Of a stretch of 64,000 nucleotides of DNA, positions 7,827 to 16,809 are shown one piece after another. A program made the position numbers and the translations under genes. Position 1 is the stretch's first letter. The number at the start of each line of letters is the position of its first letter. The stretch is from Sphingomonas sp. GTDB taxonomy: Bacteria; Pseudomonadota; Alphaproteobacteria; Sphingomonadales; Sphingomonadaceae. Location of the stretch: contig JAFOMG010000028.1 in the NCBI GenBank assembly GCA_017418975.1, positions 62,001-126,000 on the forward strand, given 5' to 3'. The notes beneath the pieces were generated by a model. The model saw only the letters and a program-made list of their open reading frames with translations. It was not told the DNA's origin and did not search any database.

Positions 7827-8498
7827 ATGTTATTTCCGCTTCTGGCCGCGGCGCTGAGCGCGGCCGCCGGCCCCGGCGCGCCCGTGGATTGCGCCGGCTA
7901 TTATTATTTCGCCAACGGCCGCCGGATCGAGACGGTCACCCTGGACGCGGGGGGATCGGTCAAGAACCGCAAGCTGATGACCGTGCAGGCAGGGCAGGTC
8001 ACGCCGCGATCGGCCACGGCGCTGCTCACGACCCGCAGCCTCGACACGCGTGAGCCTGTAACGACGAGCGAGGCGCGCTGCGAGAATGGCGACCTGCTGC
8101 TCGACCTCACCGGAAGCCTGCCGAGCCAGAAGGAGGCGCTGTCGTCGCGCCGCCCCGTCCTGCTCCGCTATCCCGGCGGCATGCGGGTGGGCGATGCCCT
8201 GGAATCGCGAGTGGATTTCGATCTGGACGGCGAGACCAGGGGCAGGGCCATGAAGGTCAGGTTCAACCTCTCCGACCGGCGCGTGCGCGCATTCGAGACG
8301 ATCGACACGCCGCAGGGGCGCAAGCAGGCGTTCGTCATCCGCTCGACGCTCAACGTGTCGTTCCGCGTCATCGGGATCGCGATCCCGATGCGGTACGAGC
8401 TCGTCGAGTTCTTCGTGCCCGGGCTGGGCGTGATGCGGACCGAGGCCGAGGAGAAGGGCAGGACGGTCGAGCGGTCCACGGTCCGCTTCCTGAACTGA
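7827..8498 (+). CDS. Exported protein of unknown function (DUF3108-like)
   Basis: A 223-residue protein with a short N-terminal hydrophobic signal (MLFPLLAAALSAAAG) and a predicted all-beta mature part with repeated strand patterns (IETVTLDAGGSV, FVIRSTLNVSFRVIGI, YELVEFFVPGLGVMRTE). The last segment, where a polymer-like beta sheet ends on a sentence such as GLGVMRTE, resembles DUF3108-type periplasmic proteins. The ATG at 7827 has GGAG upstream. It is 22 bp after the BA14K-like gene and probably in the same transcript. Confidence 0.55.
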   Translation: MLFPLLAAALSAAAGPGAPVDCAGYYYFANGRRIETVTLDAGGSVKNRKLMTVQAGQVTPRSATALLTTRSLDTREPVTTSEARCENGDLLLDLTGSLPSQKEALSSRRPVLLRYPGGMRVGDALESRVDFDLDGETRGRAMKVRFNLSDRRVRAFETIDTPQGRKQAFVIRSTLNVSFRVIGIAIPMRYELVEFFVPGLGVMRTEAEEKGRTVERSTVRFLN

Positions 8499-8515
8499 GC
8501 GGCGAAGGCGCCGGC

Positions 8516-8534
8516 GCAATGTTCACGCAATCTT
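8516..8534. promoter_or_regulatory. 11-bp-phased direct repeat, candidate regulator site E
   Basis: GCAATGTTCACGCAATCTT, a clean pair of GCAAnnTT units with an 11-bp period, 67 bp before the polysaccharide deacetylase start. Confidence 0.55.
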
Positions 8535-8601
8535 GGGTCCGGACGGCGGCGTCGGCCGGTGCGCGCGCGGAGATGCGGATGAGGACGAGGAGGGTGCATC
8601 G

Positions 8602-9597
8602 ATGAAGACGGGTCCGTGGCGCCGGGCGCGCCGGGGAAGCGGAATCCTGGCGGCGACGCTGCTGCTGCCGGCCATGCTCCATCCCGCGCAAGCGCAGCAA
8701 CAGGCCGCGCCGCCCGCCGCCGGGCGCCGGGTGGCGATCACCTTTGACGACTTGCCCTATGTCCACGCCTCGGCTCCCGAGGCCGGCGGGAAGCGCGCCG
8801 CCGCCGACGCCAATCGCGCCATCGTGACGGTGCTGAAGCGGCAGCGCGTGCCGGCAACCGGCTTCGTCACCGAGCAGCACGTGCGTGCCCTGGGCGATGC
8901 GGGCCCCGACTTGCTCCGCGAATGGAACCGCGGCCTGCTGGAGCTCGGCAATCACGGTGCCACCCATGCCGACAGCAACCGACTGGACGTTGACGGCATC
9001 GGCCGCGAGGTGGCCGATGGCGAGGCGACGATCCGGCCGATGGCCGAGGCGGCGGGCCGCAAGCTCCGGTTCTTCCGCTTCCCCTACAATCATGTCGGCG
9101 ACACGGCGGAGAAGCGGCAGGCCGCGGAGGCGCTGCTCGCGGGCCGGGGCTATCGGCTGGCCGCCGCGACGATCGATACGTCCGACTATGTGTTCGACCA
9201 GGCCTATGAGCGTGCGCTCGCGGGCGCGGACGACTGGATGCGCCGGCGTATCGAGGAAGCCTATCTCGCGCACAGCCGGACCCAGATCGCCTATTATGCC
9301 GCGCTCGACCGCACCGTGCTCGGCTATGAGCCGCCCGCGATCCTGTTGCTGCACCTCAACCGGCTGAACGCGGCGACGCTGGACCGGCTGTTGCGCCTGG
9401 TTCGCCAGCAGGGCTATCGCTTCGTCTCGCTGGACGAGGCGCAGTCGGACCCGGCCTATCGGGAGTCGCCGCGCGTCGCGACGAAATACGGCCCGATGTG
9501 GGGCTATCGCTGGGCGAACGAGCGCCAGGTGAAGGTCGATGGCAGCAAGGAGCAGGAGCCGCCCGAATGGGTGGCGCGCTATGCGGAGGGCAAGTGA
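8602..9597 (+). CDS. Exported polysaccharide deacetylase (NodB-homology domain)
   Basis: A 331-residue protein with a signal peptide (AQAQQ cleavage) and the NodB fold. VAITFDDLPY gives the catalytic base Asp and first metal Asp, HGATHADSN the metal His pair, and RFFRFPYNHVG the R-P-Y motif. LLLHLNRLN is in the place of the final His motif. These enzymes remove acetyl groups from cell-wall or capsule sugars in the periplasm. The start at 8602 follows GAGGAGGG. The next gene's GTG overlaps its stop, so they form an operon. Confidence 0.85.
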   Translation: MKTGPWRRARRGSGILAATLLLPAMLHPAQAQQQAAPPAAGRRVAITFDDLPYVHASAPEAGGKRAAADANRAIVTVLKRQRVPATGFVTEQHVRALGDAGPDLLREWNRGLLELGNHGATHADSNRLDVDGIGREVADGEATIRPMAEAAGRKLRFFRFPYNHVGDTAEKRQAAEALLAGRGYRLAAATIDTSDYVFDQAYERALAGADDWMRRRIEEAYLAHSRTQIAYYAALDRTVLGYEPPAILLLHLNRLNAATLDRLLRLVRQQGYRFVSLDEAQSDPAYRESPRVATKYGPMWGYRWANERQVKVDGSKEQEPPEWVARYAEGK

Positions 9598-10148
9598 CGT
9601 TTGCGAATGCAGGACCGGGCCCGGCCGGGACGCTATACACCACCCGACTGACGCTACGGCCGGCGCGCGCCGGGGACCTGGCCGCGATGCACGCGATACT
9701 GGGCGATCCGGTGGCGACGGCCTATTGGTCGCACCCGCCCCATTCGGCCATTGGCGAGTCGAGGGAATGGCTGGCGGACATGCTCGCCATCCCACCGGGC
9801 CAAGGCGAGGATTTCGTCGTCGAGCATGACGGCGCGGTGATCGGCAAGGCCGGCTTCTACCGGTTCCCGGAGATCGGCCTGATCCTGCACCCGCTGAGCT
9901 GGGGCCGCGGATTCGCCACGGAGGCGCTTGGCGCCGTGCTCGCACGGGGGTTCGAACTGCACGGGCTGCCCGCGGTGACCGCCGATGTCGATCCGCGCAA
10001 TGCCGCGTGCCTGCGCCTGCTGGACCGGCTCGGCTTCCGCGAGACCGGCAGGCGCGAGCGGACCCTGCTCGTTGGGGCGGAATGGTGCGACAGCGTCGAT
10101 CTGCAGCTGAACCGTGATGCCTTCTTCGCGGCGCAGCGGCTGGCCTGA
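9594..10148 (+). CDS. GNAT-family N-acetyltransferase (RimJ/RimL type)
   Basis: A 184-residue cytoplasmic acyltransferase starting at GTG 9594 within a GTGA overlap and preceded by GGAGGG. TTRLTLRPARAGDLAAMHAI is the RimJ-like opening, LHPLSWGRGFATEAL is the acetyl-CoA pyrophosphate loop (Q/RxxGxG/A), and NAACLRLLDRLGFRETG is the conserved C-terminal motif. The substrate may be a protein N-terminus or a small amine. Its stop overlaps the following gene. Confidence 0.85.
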   Translation: MTFANAGPGPAGTLYTTRLTLRPARAGDLAAMHAILGDPVATAYWSHPPHSAIGESREWLADMLAIPPGQGEDFVVEHDGAVIGKAGFYRFPEIGLILHPLSWGRGFATEALGAVLARGFELHGLPAVTADVDPRNAACLRLLDRLGFRETGRRERTLLVGAEWCDSVDLQLNRDAFFAAQRLA

Positions 10149-11296
10149 TGCTTCGCACGCTGCTGTCCGGATTGTTGCTGCTGACGGCCGGCTGCGCCAC
10201 GACCGCCGCTTCCGTGCCGCATCGCCGTGACGCCGCGGCGGAATATCTCCGCGCCACCGGCGCGCCGGGCATGGTGATCGGCTGGAGCGATGGCGACGGT
10301 CGCTCGCACATCGCCGCCGCCGGCACCGCCAGCATCGCCACCGGCGTGCCGGTCGACCGGCGCACGGTCTTCCACATGGCCTCGGTGACCAAGCCCTTCG
10401 TCGCCGCGGCGATATTGCAGCTGGCCGAGCAGGGGCGGCTCGACCTGGACGCCTCGCCCACCCGCTATCTGCCCTATTTCCGTCTCGCCGATCCCCGCTT
10501 CGGGCGGGTCACGATCCGGCAGATGCTCAACCACAGCTCGGGGCTGCCCGATGTCGAGGACTATGAATGGGAGCGCCCGCAGACTTCCGACGCGGCGCTC
10601 GAGCAGTGGGTGCGCGGCCTTACCGGGCTGAAGCTGGTGAGCGATCCCGGCGCGGCGGTGCATTACAGCAACCTTGGCTATGACGTGCTTGGCGACGTGA
10701 TCGCCAAGGTCAGCGGCATGCCGTTCGAACATTATGTGCGCCGGCACGTGCTGGCGCCGCTCGGTATGCGGCACAGCTTGCTGCTCGCCGAAGTCGATCG
10801 CCGCCGTCTCTCCGCGCCGCACATGGCGGAGGGCGGGCAGGTGCGGGTGAGCGCGGTCTTCCCCTATAACCGCGTCCATGCGGGCAGCTCGACGCTCTAT
10901 GCCGATGCGGCCGACATGCTGCGCTGGGCGCGCTATTGGGCGGCGCCGCCGGGGCACGGCATGCGGCGGCTGCTCTCCGATGCCGGTATCGCGGCGATGC
11001 TGCGGCCCAGCGCTGTTGTCGATCGTCCGGACCGGGCGCAGTGGGAGCCCGCGATCGGCCTGGGATGGTTCCTGCTGCGGGTCGAAGGGCGCGCCATCGC
11101 CTTTCACATGGGGCAGGATGTGGGGTTCACGACCGGGATGATGGTGGAGCCGGGGACGGGCCGGGCCGTGGTGGCGATGAGCAATATCGCCACGGAAGCA
11201 GCGGGCGCGCGGATGTTCGACTTGTGCCTGAGCGTGATGACCGCGATGCAGGCACCGCCGCCGGCCACGGGAGCCGGCCCCTATCCGCGCAAATGA
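10148..11296 (+). CDS. Serine hydrolase of the beta-lactamase/class C fold, lipoprotein
   Basis: A 382-residue protein with a lipoprotein signal (LLLTAGCAT). The SxxK nucleophile motif is ASVTKPF, HYSNLGYDVLG carries the YxN motif, and the third motif region is GQDVGFTTG. This family (EstB, D-aminopeptidases, AmpC-like esterases) acts on esters or peptides in the periplasm; true beta-lactamase activity is not implied. TGATG overlap with the GNAT gene indicates coupling. Confidence 0.85.
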   Translation: MLRTLLSGLLLLTAGCATTAASVPHRRDAAAEYLRATGAPGMVIGWSDGDGRSHIAAAGTASIATGVPVDRRTVFHMASVTKPFVAAAILQLAEQGRLDLDASPTRYLPYFRLADPRFGRVTIRQMLNHSSGLPDVEDYEWERPQTSDAALEQWVRGLTGLKLVSDPGAAVHYSNLGYDVLGDVIAKVSGMPFEHYVRRHVLAPLGMRHSLLLAEVDRRRLSAPHMAEGGQVRVSAVFPYNRVHAGSSTLYADAADMLRWARYWAAPPGHGMRRLLSDAGIAAMLRPSAVVDRPDRAQWEPAIGLGWFLLRVEGRAIAFHMGQDVGFTTGMMVEPGTGRAVVAMSNIATEAAGARMFDLCLSVMTAMQAPPPATGAGPYPRK

Positions 11297-11306
11297 GGGG
11301 CGGCAC

Positions 11307-12527
11307 ATGCAGCATATGAAGCATTGGATGGTTCGGCGGGCGATCCCCGCTCTCGCGATTGCCGGTTTCGCGGCCCAGCCCCTGGCGGCCAGGGACGTGA
11401 CTCCGGCCGCCGCCAGGCTCGATGCCGCGATGGCGCGGCGGATGCCGGAAATCGTGCGGGCGGAGAAGATCGGCGGCATCGGCATCGCGGTGGTCCGCGA
11501 CGGCCGCCTGATCTGGTCGGGCCACTATGGCGAGCAGGCGCCGGGCGTGCCGATCAGCGCGGACACCGCGTTCAACACCGCGTCGATCGCGAAGACGGTC
11601 ACGGCGGAGACTCTGCTCGCGCTGGCGGCGGCGCGCCGGATCGACCTGGACGAGCCGATCGCCGCCCATGTCGCGTCGCCGGACCTCGCCGGCGATCCGC
11701 GCTACAGGCTGCTCACCACGCGCATTCTGCTCTCGCATCGCTCGGGGCTGCGCAACTGGGCCGACGATTATCCCGAAGGCAGGCTCGCCTTCGACTGGGC
11801 GCCCGGCACCCGCTATCGCTATTCGGGCGCGGGCATCGAGCTCGCCGCGCGCTATGCCCAGGCGAAGACGGGCATGACGTTGCGGGCGCTCACCGCGGAA
11901 ACCCTGCTGCGCCCCTGGGCCATCACGCATATGGCGGTGGGCGAGCTGCCGGGCTGGACCGCGGGGCGGCTTGCGCTGCCCATGGGCGCGGACGGCCGGT
12001 TCCTCGACATGGCATCGCTGTATCCGGGGCTCCGGGAGGGGAGCGGGCTGGGCGCCGCCTATGACCTGATCGCGACGCCCGACGCCTATGGCGCGTTTCT
12101 CGAGCGCCTGATCGCGGCATCGCGGCGGGGATCGGAGACGCGCGCTATCCGCGAGCGGATCGTGACTCCGCTCGCCGGCGACGCGCGCTATGGCTGCGAG
12201 CTCCGCTTCACGCGCCGCTGCCCGGATCGCTATGGCTATTCCTTTGGATGGCAGGTGCAGCGCTACGGTCGCCACACCGTGCTCCAGCACACGGGCAATG
12301 ACGAAGGCGAGACCGATCTCGTCTATTTCTCGCCCGATCGGCGCACGGGGGCGGCCATCTTCGTCAACGGCGCGAACGGATGGGTGCCGATCGTCCGCGC
12401 CCTCGAGATCATCGGCGACGAGCCGGAGCTCGCCGGCTATTATCGCGGACTGGTCGAGAAGCTGCTGCACCGGCGCCTCGAGCCCTTGCCCCGGAAGGCC
12501 GGCTCCGGCCGAGGCTCGCCCGGCTGA
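11307..12527 (+). CDS. Exported serine hydrolase of the beta-lactamase fold
   Basis: A 406-residue exported enzyme (signal peptide ending near LAARD). TASIAKTVTAE supplies SxxK. The second motif reads YSGAG where YxN is usual, a missing Asn found in some non-lactamase members. HTGNDEG is the HxG third motif. It lies 10 bp after the previous serine hydrolase with GAGGGG before the ATG. The adjacent pair are divergent paralogues with different anchoring (lipoprotein and soluble). Confidence 0.8.
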   Translation: MQHMKHWMVRRAIPALAIAGFAAQPLAARDVTPAAARLDAAMARRMPEIVRAEKIGGIGIAVVRDGRLIWSGHYGEQAPGVPISADTAFNTASIAKTVTAETLLALAAARRIDLDEPIAAHVASPDLAGDPRYRLLTTRILLSHRSGLRNWADDYPEGRLAFDWAPGTRYRYSGAGIELAARYAQAKTGMTLRALTAETLLRPWAITHMAVGELPGWTAGRLALPMGADGRFLDMASLYPGLREGSGLGAAYDLIATPDAYGAFLERLIAASRRGSETRAIRERIVTPLAGDARYGCELRFTRRCPDRYGYSFGWQVQRYGRHTVLQHTGNDEGETDLVYFSPDRRTGAAIFVNGANGWVPIVRALEIIGDEPELAGYYRGLVEKLLHRRLEPLPRKAGSGRGSPG

Positions 12528-12532
12528 CATCG

Positions 12533-12551
12533 GCGCCCGATCGGGCGCGTT
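12533..12551 (+). terminator. Hairpin after the serine-hydrolase operon
   Basis: GCGCCC-GATC-GGGCGC followed by GTTT directly after the stop codon at 12527. It is a short but GC-rich stem, a likely terminator of the 8602-12527 transcript. Confidence 0.45.
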
Positions 12552-12754
12552 TCCGAAAATGCCGTGCCATCCCGCCGATATGGCGGCGCGATGAAGGGCG
12601 ATGATACGCGCCCATGCGAGGCTATCGCCTAGGGATGTCTTTTCAGAAAATTTACGCTTTGCTTTCGAAGAGCTTACGCACGGCGATCGGATAGCACGGC
12701 ATAGTTGCCCATCGGCAGGCCCAAAAGGGCCGCGGACTTGAAAGGGGTAACTTC

Positions 12755-15700
12755 GTGCACTTCAGTAACATATTGCGCGCCACGGCCGCGCTTTCGGCGC
12801 TCGCGCTCGGCGCCGCCCAGGCGCCCGCCGCGCTGGCACAGGACCGGGGCACTTCCAGCCCGTCCGGCACCCAGGCAAATCCCGGCGAAGCGCCGGCAGT
12901 GGAAACCGGCGACTCGATCGTCGTCACCGGCTCGCTGATCCGGCGCACCGACACGGAGACGCCGTCGCCGGTGACCGTGCTCTCGGCCGAGACGCTGGAG
13001 CAGCGCGGCCTGAACACCGTCACCGAAGCGCTGCAGCGCCTGTCGGCGGGCAATGCCGGCACGATCACCCAGGGCTGGAACGCAAGCGCCAATTTCGCCG
13101 CGGGCGCCAGCGCGATCTCGCTGCGCGGCCTCACCGTGCAGGCCACGCTGACCATCTTCGACGGCCTGCGCATGGCGCCCTATCCGCTCGCGGACGACGG
13201 CCAGCGCAACTTCGTCGACATGAATACCATCCCGAACGCGATCATCGAGCGGATCGACGTGCTGAAGGACGGCGCCTCCTCGACCTATGGCGCCGACGCG
13301 GTGGCCGGCGTGATCAACGTGATCACCAAGAAGGAGATCAAGGGGCTGCACGCCAATGTCTCGGCCGGCATCTCGCAGCGCGGTGACGCGGGCGAGCAGC
13401 GCGCCGACCTGACCTGGGGCTATGGCGACCTCAACGAGCAGGGCTTCAACTTCTATATCGGCGGCGAATATCTGAAGCAGAACCCGCTCTGGGCGCGCGA
13501 CCGCGACTATCCGTTCAACACCACCGACTGGAGCCGGATCTGCAACGCGGGCGGCGCCTGCATGAAGAACAACAACTGGAACGGCATCAATGTCGATGGT
13601 TCGGTGAATGGCATGATCGCCACGCCCAATGTCGCGCTGGTTCGCCCGGTGACGACTCCGGGCGCGGCGATCGGCGCGGGGCGGTTCTCCTATCTCAACG
13701 CCTCGGTCGATTGCGGGCGGGCCGCGCGGCGTCAACTCACCGCCGCCCAGATTGCACGGCTGGGCACGGCCCCCGCGAACGGCATCATATGCGAAGGCAA
13801 TCCGACGGATTATCTGATGCTGCTGCCGGACGTGGAGCGCTTCGGCGTGTCCAGCCGCTTCACCGCCAATATCGGTGATTCGCACCAGTTCTACGCACAG
13901 GCGAACTATTACAAGACGTCCACCCATGCGACGTCCACGCCGAAGCAGTTCAACTATTTCATGCCGGACCCCACTCCCGTGGGCACCTATTATGCGATCA
14001 TGCCGGTCTATGTCTGCGCGACCGGCGTCGGCACGCCCAACGGGCTGAACACCGGCTGCAACGCCACCAACGGCACGCTCAACCCGCAAAATCCCTTCGC
14101 GGCTGCCGGCCAGACCGCGCAGGTCCTGTTCCGTTCGGATCGCCAGCGCGCGGACGATTCGGTGTCGCGGACGCTGCGCGGCACGATCGGCCTGTCCGGC
14201 CAGATCGCCGGCTTCGACTATTCGGCGAGCTTCGTCGCCGCCAACTCCAAGCTCACCCGCACCCAGACCAACTATCTCATCGCGCAACGCATCATGGATG
14301 TGCTGGCGCGCGGGACGTTCGACTTCACCAACCCGTCCGCCAATCCGCAGAGCGTCTGGGATTATATCGCGCCGAAGAAGAGCACGGTGTCGAACTCGGA
14401 CCTGTGGCAGGCCACCGCGAGCCTGTCGCGGCACGTGTTCGACCTGCCGGGCGGCGGCGTCGATGCGGCGGGCGGCCTTTCCTATCGCTATGAGTCGATC
14501 GATGCGCCGAGCGCCAATCCCGGCAATGACGCGCATCCCTGGGAACGCTATTACGACATCAACGCGGTCGGCACCTCGGGCAGCCGCAAGGTCTTCTCGG
14601 CCTTTGGCGAAATCCAGGCGACCGCGCTGGACAAGATCGAGCTGAACCTCTCGGGCCGCTATGATTCCTATTCGACCGGGCAGAAGAACTTCTCGCCCAA
14701 GGTCGGTGCCAAGATCACCCCGATCCGCGCGCTTGCGGTGCGCGGCACCTGGTCGAAGGGCTTCCGCATCCCGAGCTTCAACGAAGCCTTCGGCCTGCCG
14801 ACCACTGGCTTCGTGACTCGCGGCGGCGGCACCTTCTGCCAGACCTATGCGAGCTTCTGTGCGGCGCATGGCAACAATGCCTATGCCACCCAGCAATTCG
14901 CCCTGGGCCTCACCAATGTGGGCAATCCCGCGCTGCGGCCGGAGAAGTCGGAAAGCCTGACCGCCGGGCTGATCTTCGAGCCGATCCGCGGGCTGAGCTT
15001 CACGGTCGATTTCTGGCGGATCAAGGTCAAGGACCAGATCGTCGGCGTGAACAACACCGCGCCGGTGCTCGATGCCTATTACCGCAACAACGGCGTCGTG
15101 AACATTCCGGGCTTCACCGTCCGGCCCGGGCCGGTGGATCCGGCCAATCCGAACGCATTGCCGCATATCGGCACCATCCAGGCGTCCTATGCCAATGCCA
15201 ACAATCAGGTCGTCCAGGGCATCGACGCCGGCTTCAACGCCAATCTGAAGCTGACCGAGGGCGTGCGCTGGATCAGCGCGTTCGAGGCATCGTATCTCGA
15301 CAAGAACCATCTCACGCTGGTCGACCCGATCACCGGCGTGGCCCAGCCGACGCAGCGTTATGAGGGCACGCTGAGCCCGTGCAACAACACCTCGTGCTCG
15401 GGATCGCCGCGCTGGCGGGCCAGCTGGCAGAACACGCTGCAGCTCGGCGCCACCAGCGTGACGGCCACCGCCTATTACACGGCCGGCTATCACGTATCGC
15501 AGGTCGACTATGGCGCGACGCCGTTCGACTGCGCGAGCGCGGTCGAGCATGGCGCCGTGACCTATGGCGACGGCACGCCGGTGCAGTGCCGCTCGAAGGA
15601 CATCTGGAACGTCGACCTCACCATCCAGCACCGGATCAACGACAATTTCGCCCTGTCGCTGAACGTGATGAACCTGCTCGACACCAAGCCGCCCTTCGAT

Positions 15701-15799
15701 CCGAATGCCGCCTACAGCATCTTCGGCTACAACCCGGCCTGGGCCGGCCCGAACATCATGGGCCGCTATTTCCGCGTCGGCGCGAAAGTGGACTTCTGA
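12755..15799 (+). CDS. TonB-dependent outer-membrane receptor (Oar/CirA-like, 1014 aa)
   Basis: Starts at GTG 12755 behind AAAGGGG. A signal peptide is followed by a short linker, the TonB-box-like SIVVTGSLIRR, and a plug domain (VTVLSAETLEQRGLNTVTEAL, IERIDVLKDGASSTYGADAVAGVINVITKK). A large barrel then ends in YFRVGAKVDF. Several Cys pairs lie in extracellular-loop regions. The length and the SLIRRTDTETPSPVTVL opening match the Sphingomonad/Xanthomonad receptors that import carbohydrates or other large nutrients. A hairpin terminator follows. The preceding 227-bp gap (12528-12754) holds an AT-rich stretch around 12635-12670 that probably contains its promoter. Confidence 0.9.
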   Translation: MHFSNILRATAALSALALGAAQAPAALAQDRGTSSPSGTQANPGEAPAVETGDSIVVTGSLIRRTDTETPSPVTVLSAETLEQRGLNTVTEALQRLSAGNAGTITQGWNASANFAAGASAISLRGLTVQATLTIFDGLRMAPYPLADDGQRNFVDMNTIPNAIIERIDVLKDGASSTYGADAVAGVINVITKKEIKGLHANVSAGISQRGDAGEQRADLTWGYGDLNEQGFNFYIGGEYLKQNPLWARDRDYPFNTTDWSRICNAGGACMKNNNWNGINVDGSVNGMIATPNVALVRPVTTPGAAIGAGRFSYLNASVDCGRAARRQLTAAQIARLGTAPANGIICEGNPTDYLMLLPDVERFGVSSRFTANIGDSHQFYAQANYYKTSTHATSTPKQFNYFMPDPTPVGTYYAIMPVYVCATGVGTPNGLNTGCNATNGTLNPQNPFAAAGQTAQVLFRSDRQRADDSVSRTLRGTIGLSGQIAGFDYSASFVAANSKLTRTQTNYLIAQRIMDVLARGTFDFTNPSANPQSVWDYIAPKKSTVSNSDLWQATASLSRHVFDLPGGGVDAAGGLSYRYESIDAPSANPGNDAHPWERYYDINAVGTSGSRKVFSAFGEIQATALDKIELNLSGRYDSYSTGQKNFSPKVGAKITPIRALAVRGTWSKGFRIPSFNEAFGLPTTGFVTRGGGTFCQTYASFCAAHGNNAYATQQFALGLTNVGNPALRPEKSESLTAGLIFEPIRGLSFTVDFWRIKVKDQIVGVNNTAPVLDAYYRNNGVVNIPGFTVRPGPVDPANPNALPHIGTIQASYANANNQVVQGIDAGFNANLKLTEGVRWISAFEASYLDKNHLTLVDPITGVAQPTQRYEGTLSPCNNTSCSGSPRWRASWQNTLQLGATSVTATAYYTAGYHVSQVDYGATPFDCASAVEHGAVTYGDGTPVQCRSKDIWNVDLTIQHRINDNFALSLNVMNLLDTKPPFDPNAAYSIFGYNPAWAGPNIMGRYFRVGAKVDF

Positions 15800-15857
15800 T
15801 CCGATCGACCAGCCCCGAGGCGCTGGCTGATCGCAACTTCGCAGTGTCTCATATTCT

Positions 15858-15887
15858 CGGGCGGCCCCAGCGGGCCGCCCGCTTTTT
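15858..15887 (+). terminator. Rho-independent terminator of the TonB receptor gene
   Basis: A 10-bp stem (CGGGCGGCCC with its complement, loop CAGC) is followed by CTTTTT, the best-formed intrinsic terminator in the window. Confidence 0.85.
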
Positions 15888-15917
15888 ACGTGCCCTCGCG
15901 ATGCTGCTATAAACTAA

Positions 15918-15945
15918 TTGATTCATGAATGAAGATTGACATGCC
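15918..15945 (+). promoter_or_regulatory. Operator plus promoter of the hydrolase-thiolase-SDR operon
   Basis: The palindrome ATTCATGAAT (15921-15930) inside TTGATTCATGAATGAA is immediately followed by a TTGACA -35 hexamer at 15936-15941. The 20 bp at 15926-15945 match 18 of 20 positions with 22669-22688 ahead of the acyl-CoA synthetase. The likely binding protein is the TetR regulator at 26833 (inference). Confidence 0.6.
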
Positions 15946-16002
15946 CGGCCTGGTCATGCTGTGTCGTCGCATGCGGCGCAGAGACCGCGCGGGAGAGAAG
16001 AC

Positions 16003-16809
16003 GTGCCATTCGTCCAGAGCAACGGCGCAAGAATCCATTGGGAAGCGCAAGGCAGCGGCACGCCGGTGCTGCTGATCATGGGCCATCTCTACAGCTCGCG
16101 GATGTGGTATCCGCTGCTGCCGGCGCTCACGCGGCACCACCGCGCGATCTGGTTCGACAATCGCGGCACGGGCGACAGCGACACCACGCCGGGCGTCACG
16201 ATCGAGCAGTTTGCCGCCGATGCGCTGGCGGTGCTCGAGGCGGCGGGCGAGCGCAGCGCGCATGTCTATGGCGTCTCGATGGGCGGCGGCATCGCGGCCG
16301 AGTTCGCGATGGCATATCCGGAACGCACCCGCTCGGTGACTTTGGGCTGCACGATGCTCAAGACCGAGAAGACCAGGATGCGGGGCGCGCAGAAACTGAT
16401 CTACGGCCTGCCGCGCTGGCTGGTGCGGGCGATGTTCAAGCGCGCCAAGCCGGAGGCCTATGGCTCGGCCGCGCCGCGCGAGGCGGCCCTGCACGATATC
16501 GGCGTGCTGTCGCGCGATCGCTTCACCATGGCCGGCGTGCGTGCCCAGGCCCTGGCGATCGCGGCCTATGCCACCACCACCGAGCGGGCGCGGGACCGGA
16601 TGACCATGCCCGTGCTCGTGCTGCACGGCGACGAGGACAAGGCCGTCCCGGTCGAGAAGGGTCGCGAGCTGCACGCGATCATCCCCGGCAGCCGATATGT
16701 CGAGTTCAAGGGCGCCGGGCACAATTATCTGGTCGCCGACAATGCCGGCTCGACCGCGGCGTTCCTCGATTTCGTCGCGGCGGCCGATCGCGCGCGGGGC
16801 GGCGAATGA
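16003..16809 (+). CDS. Alpha/beta hydrolase
   Basis: A 268-residue cytoplasmic hydrolase starting at GTG 16003 after GGGAGAGAAG. LLIMGHLYSSRMWY is the oxyanion region, WFDNRGTGDSD is typical of the 3-oxoadipate-enol-lactonase-like group, GVSMGGGIAAEF is the nucleophile elbow, GDEDKAVP provides the Asp, and GAGHNYL the His. It could hydrolyse an ester, lactone or C-C bond. The ATGA overlap with the thiolase indicates a shared pathway. Confidence 0.85.
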   Translation: MPFVQSNGARIHWEAQGSGTPVLLIMGHLYSSRMWYPLLPALTRHHRAIWFDNRGTGDSDTTPGVTIEQFAADALAVLEAAGERSAHVYGVSMGGGIAAEFAMAYPERTRSVTLGCTMLKTEKTRMRGAQKLIYGLPRWLVRAMFKRAKPEAYGSAAPREAALHDIGVLSRDRFTMAGVRAQALAIAAYATTTERARDRMTMPVLVLHGDEDKAVPVEKGRELHAIIPGSRYVEFKGAGHNYLVADNAGSTAAFLDFVAAADRARGGE

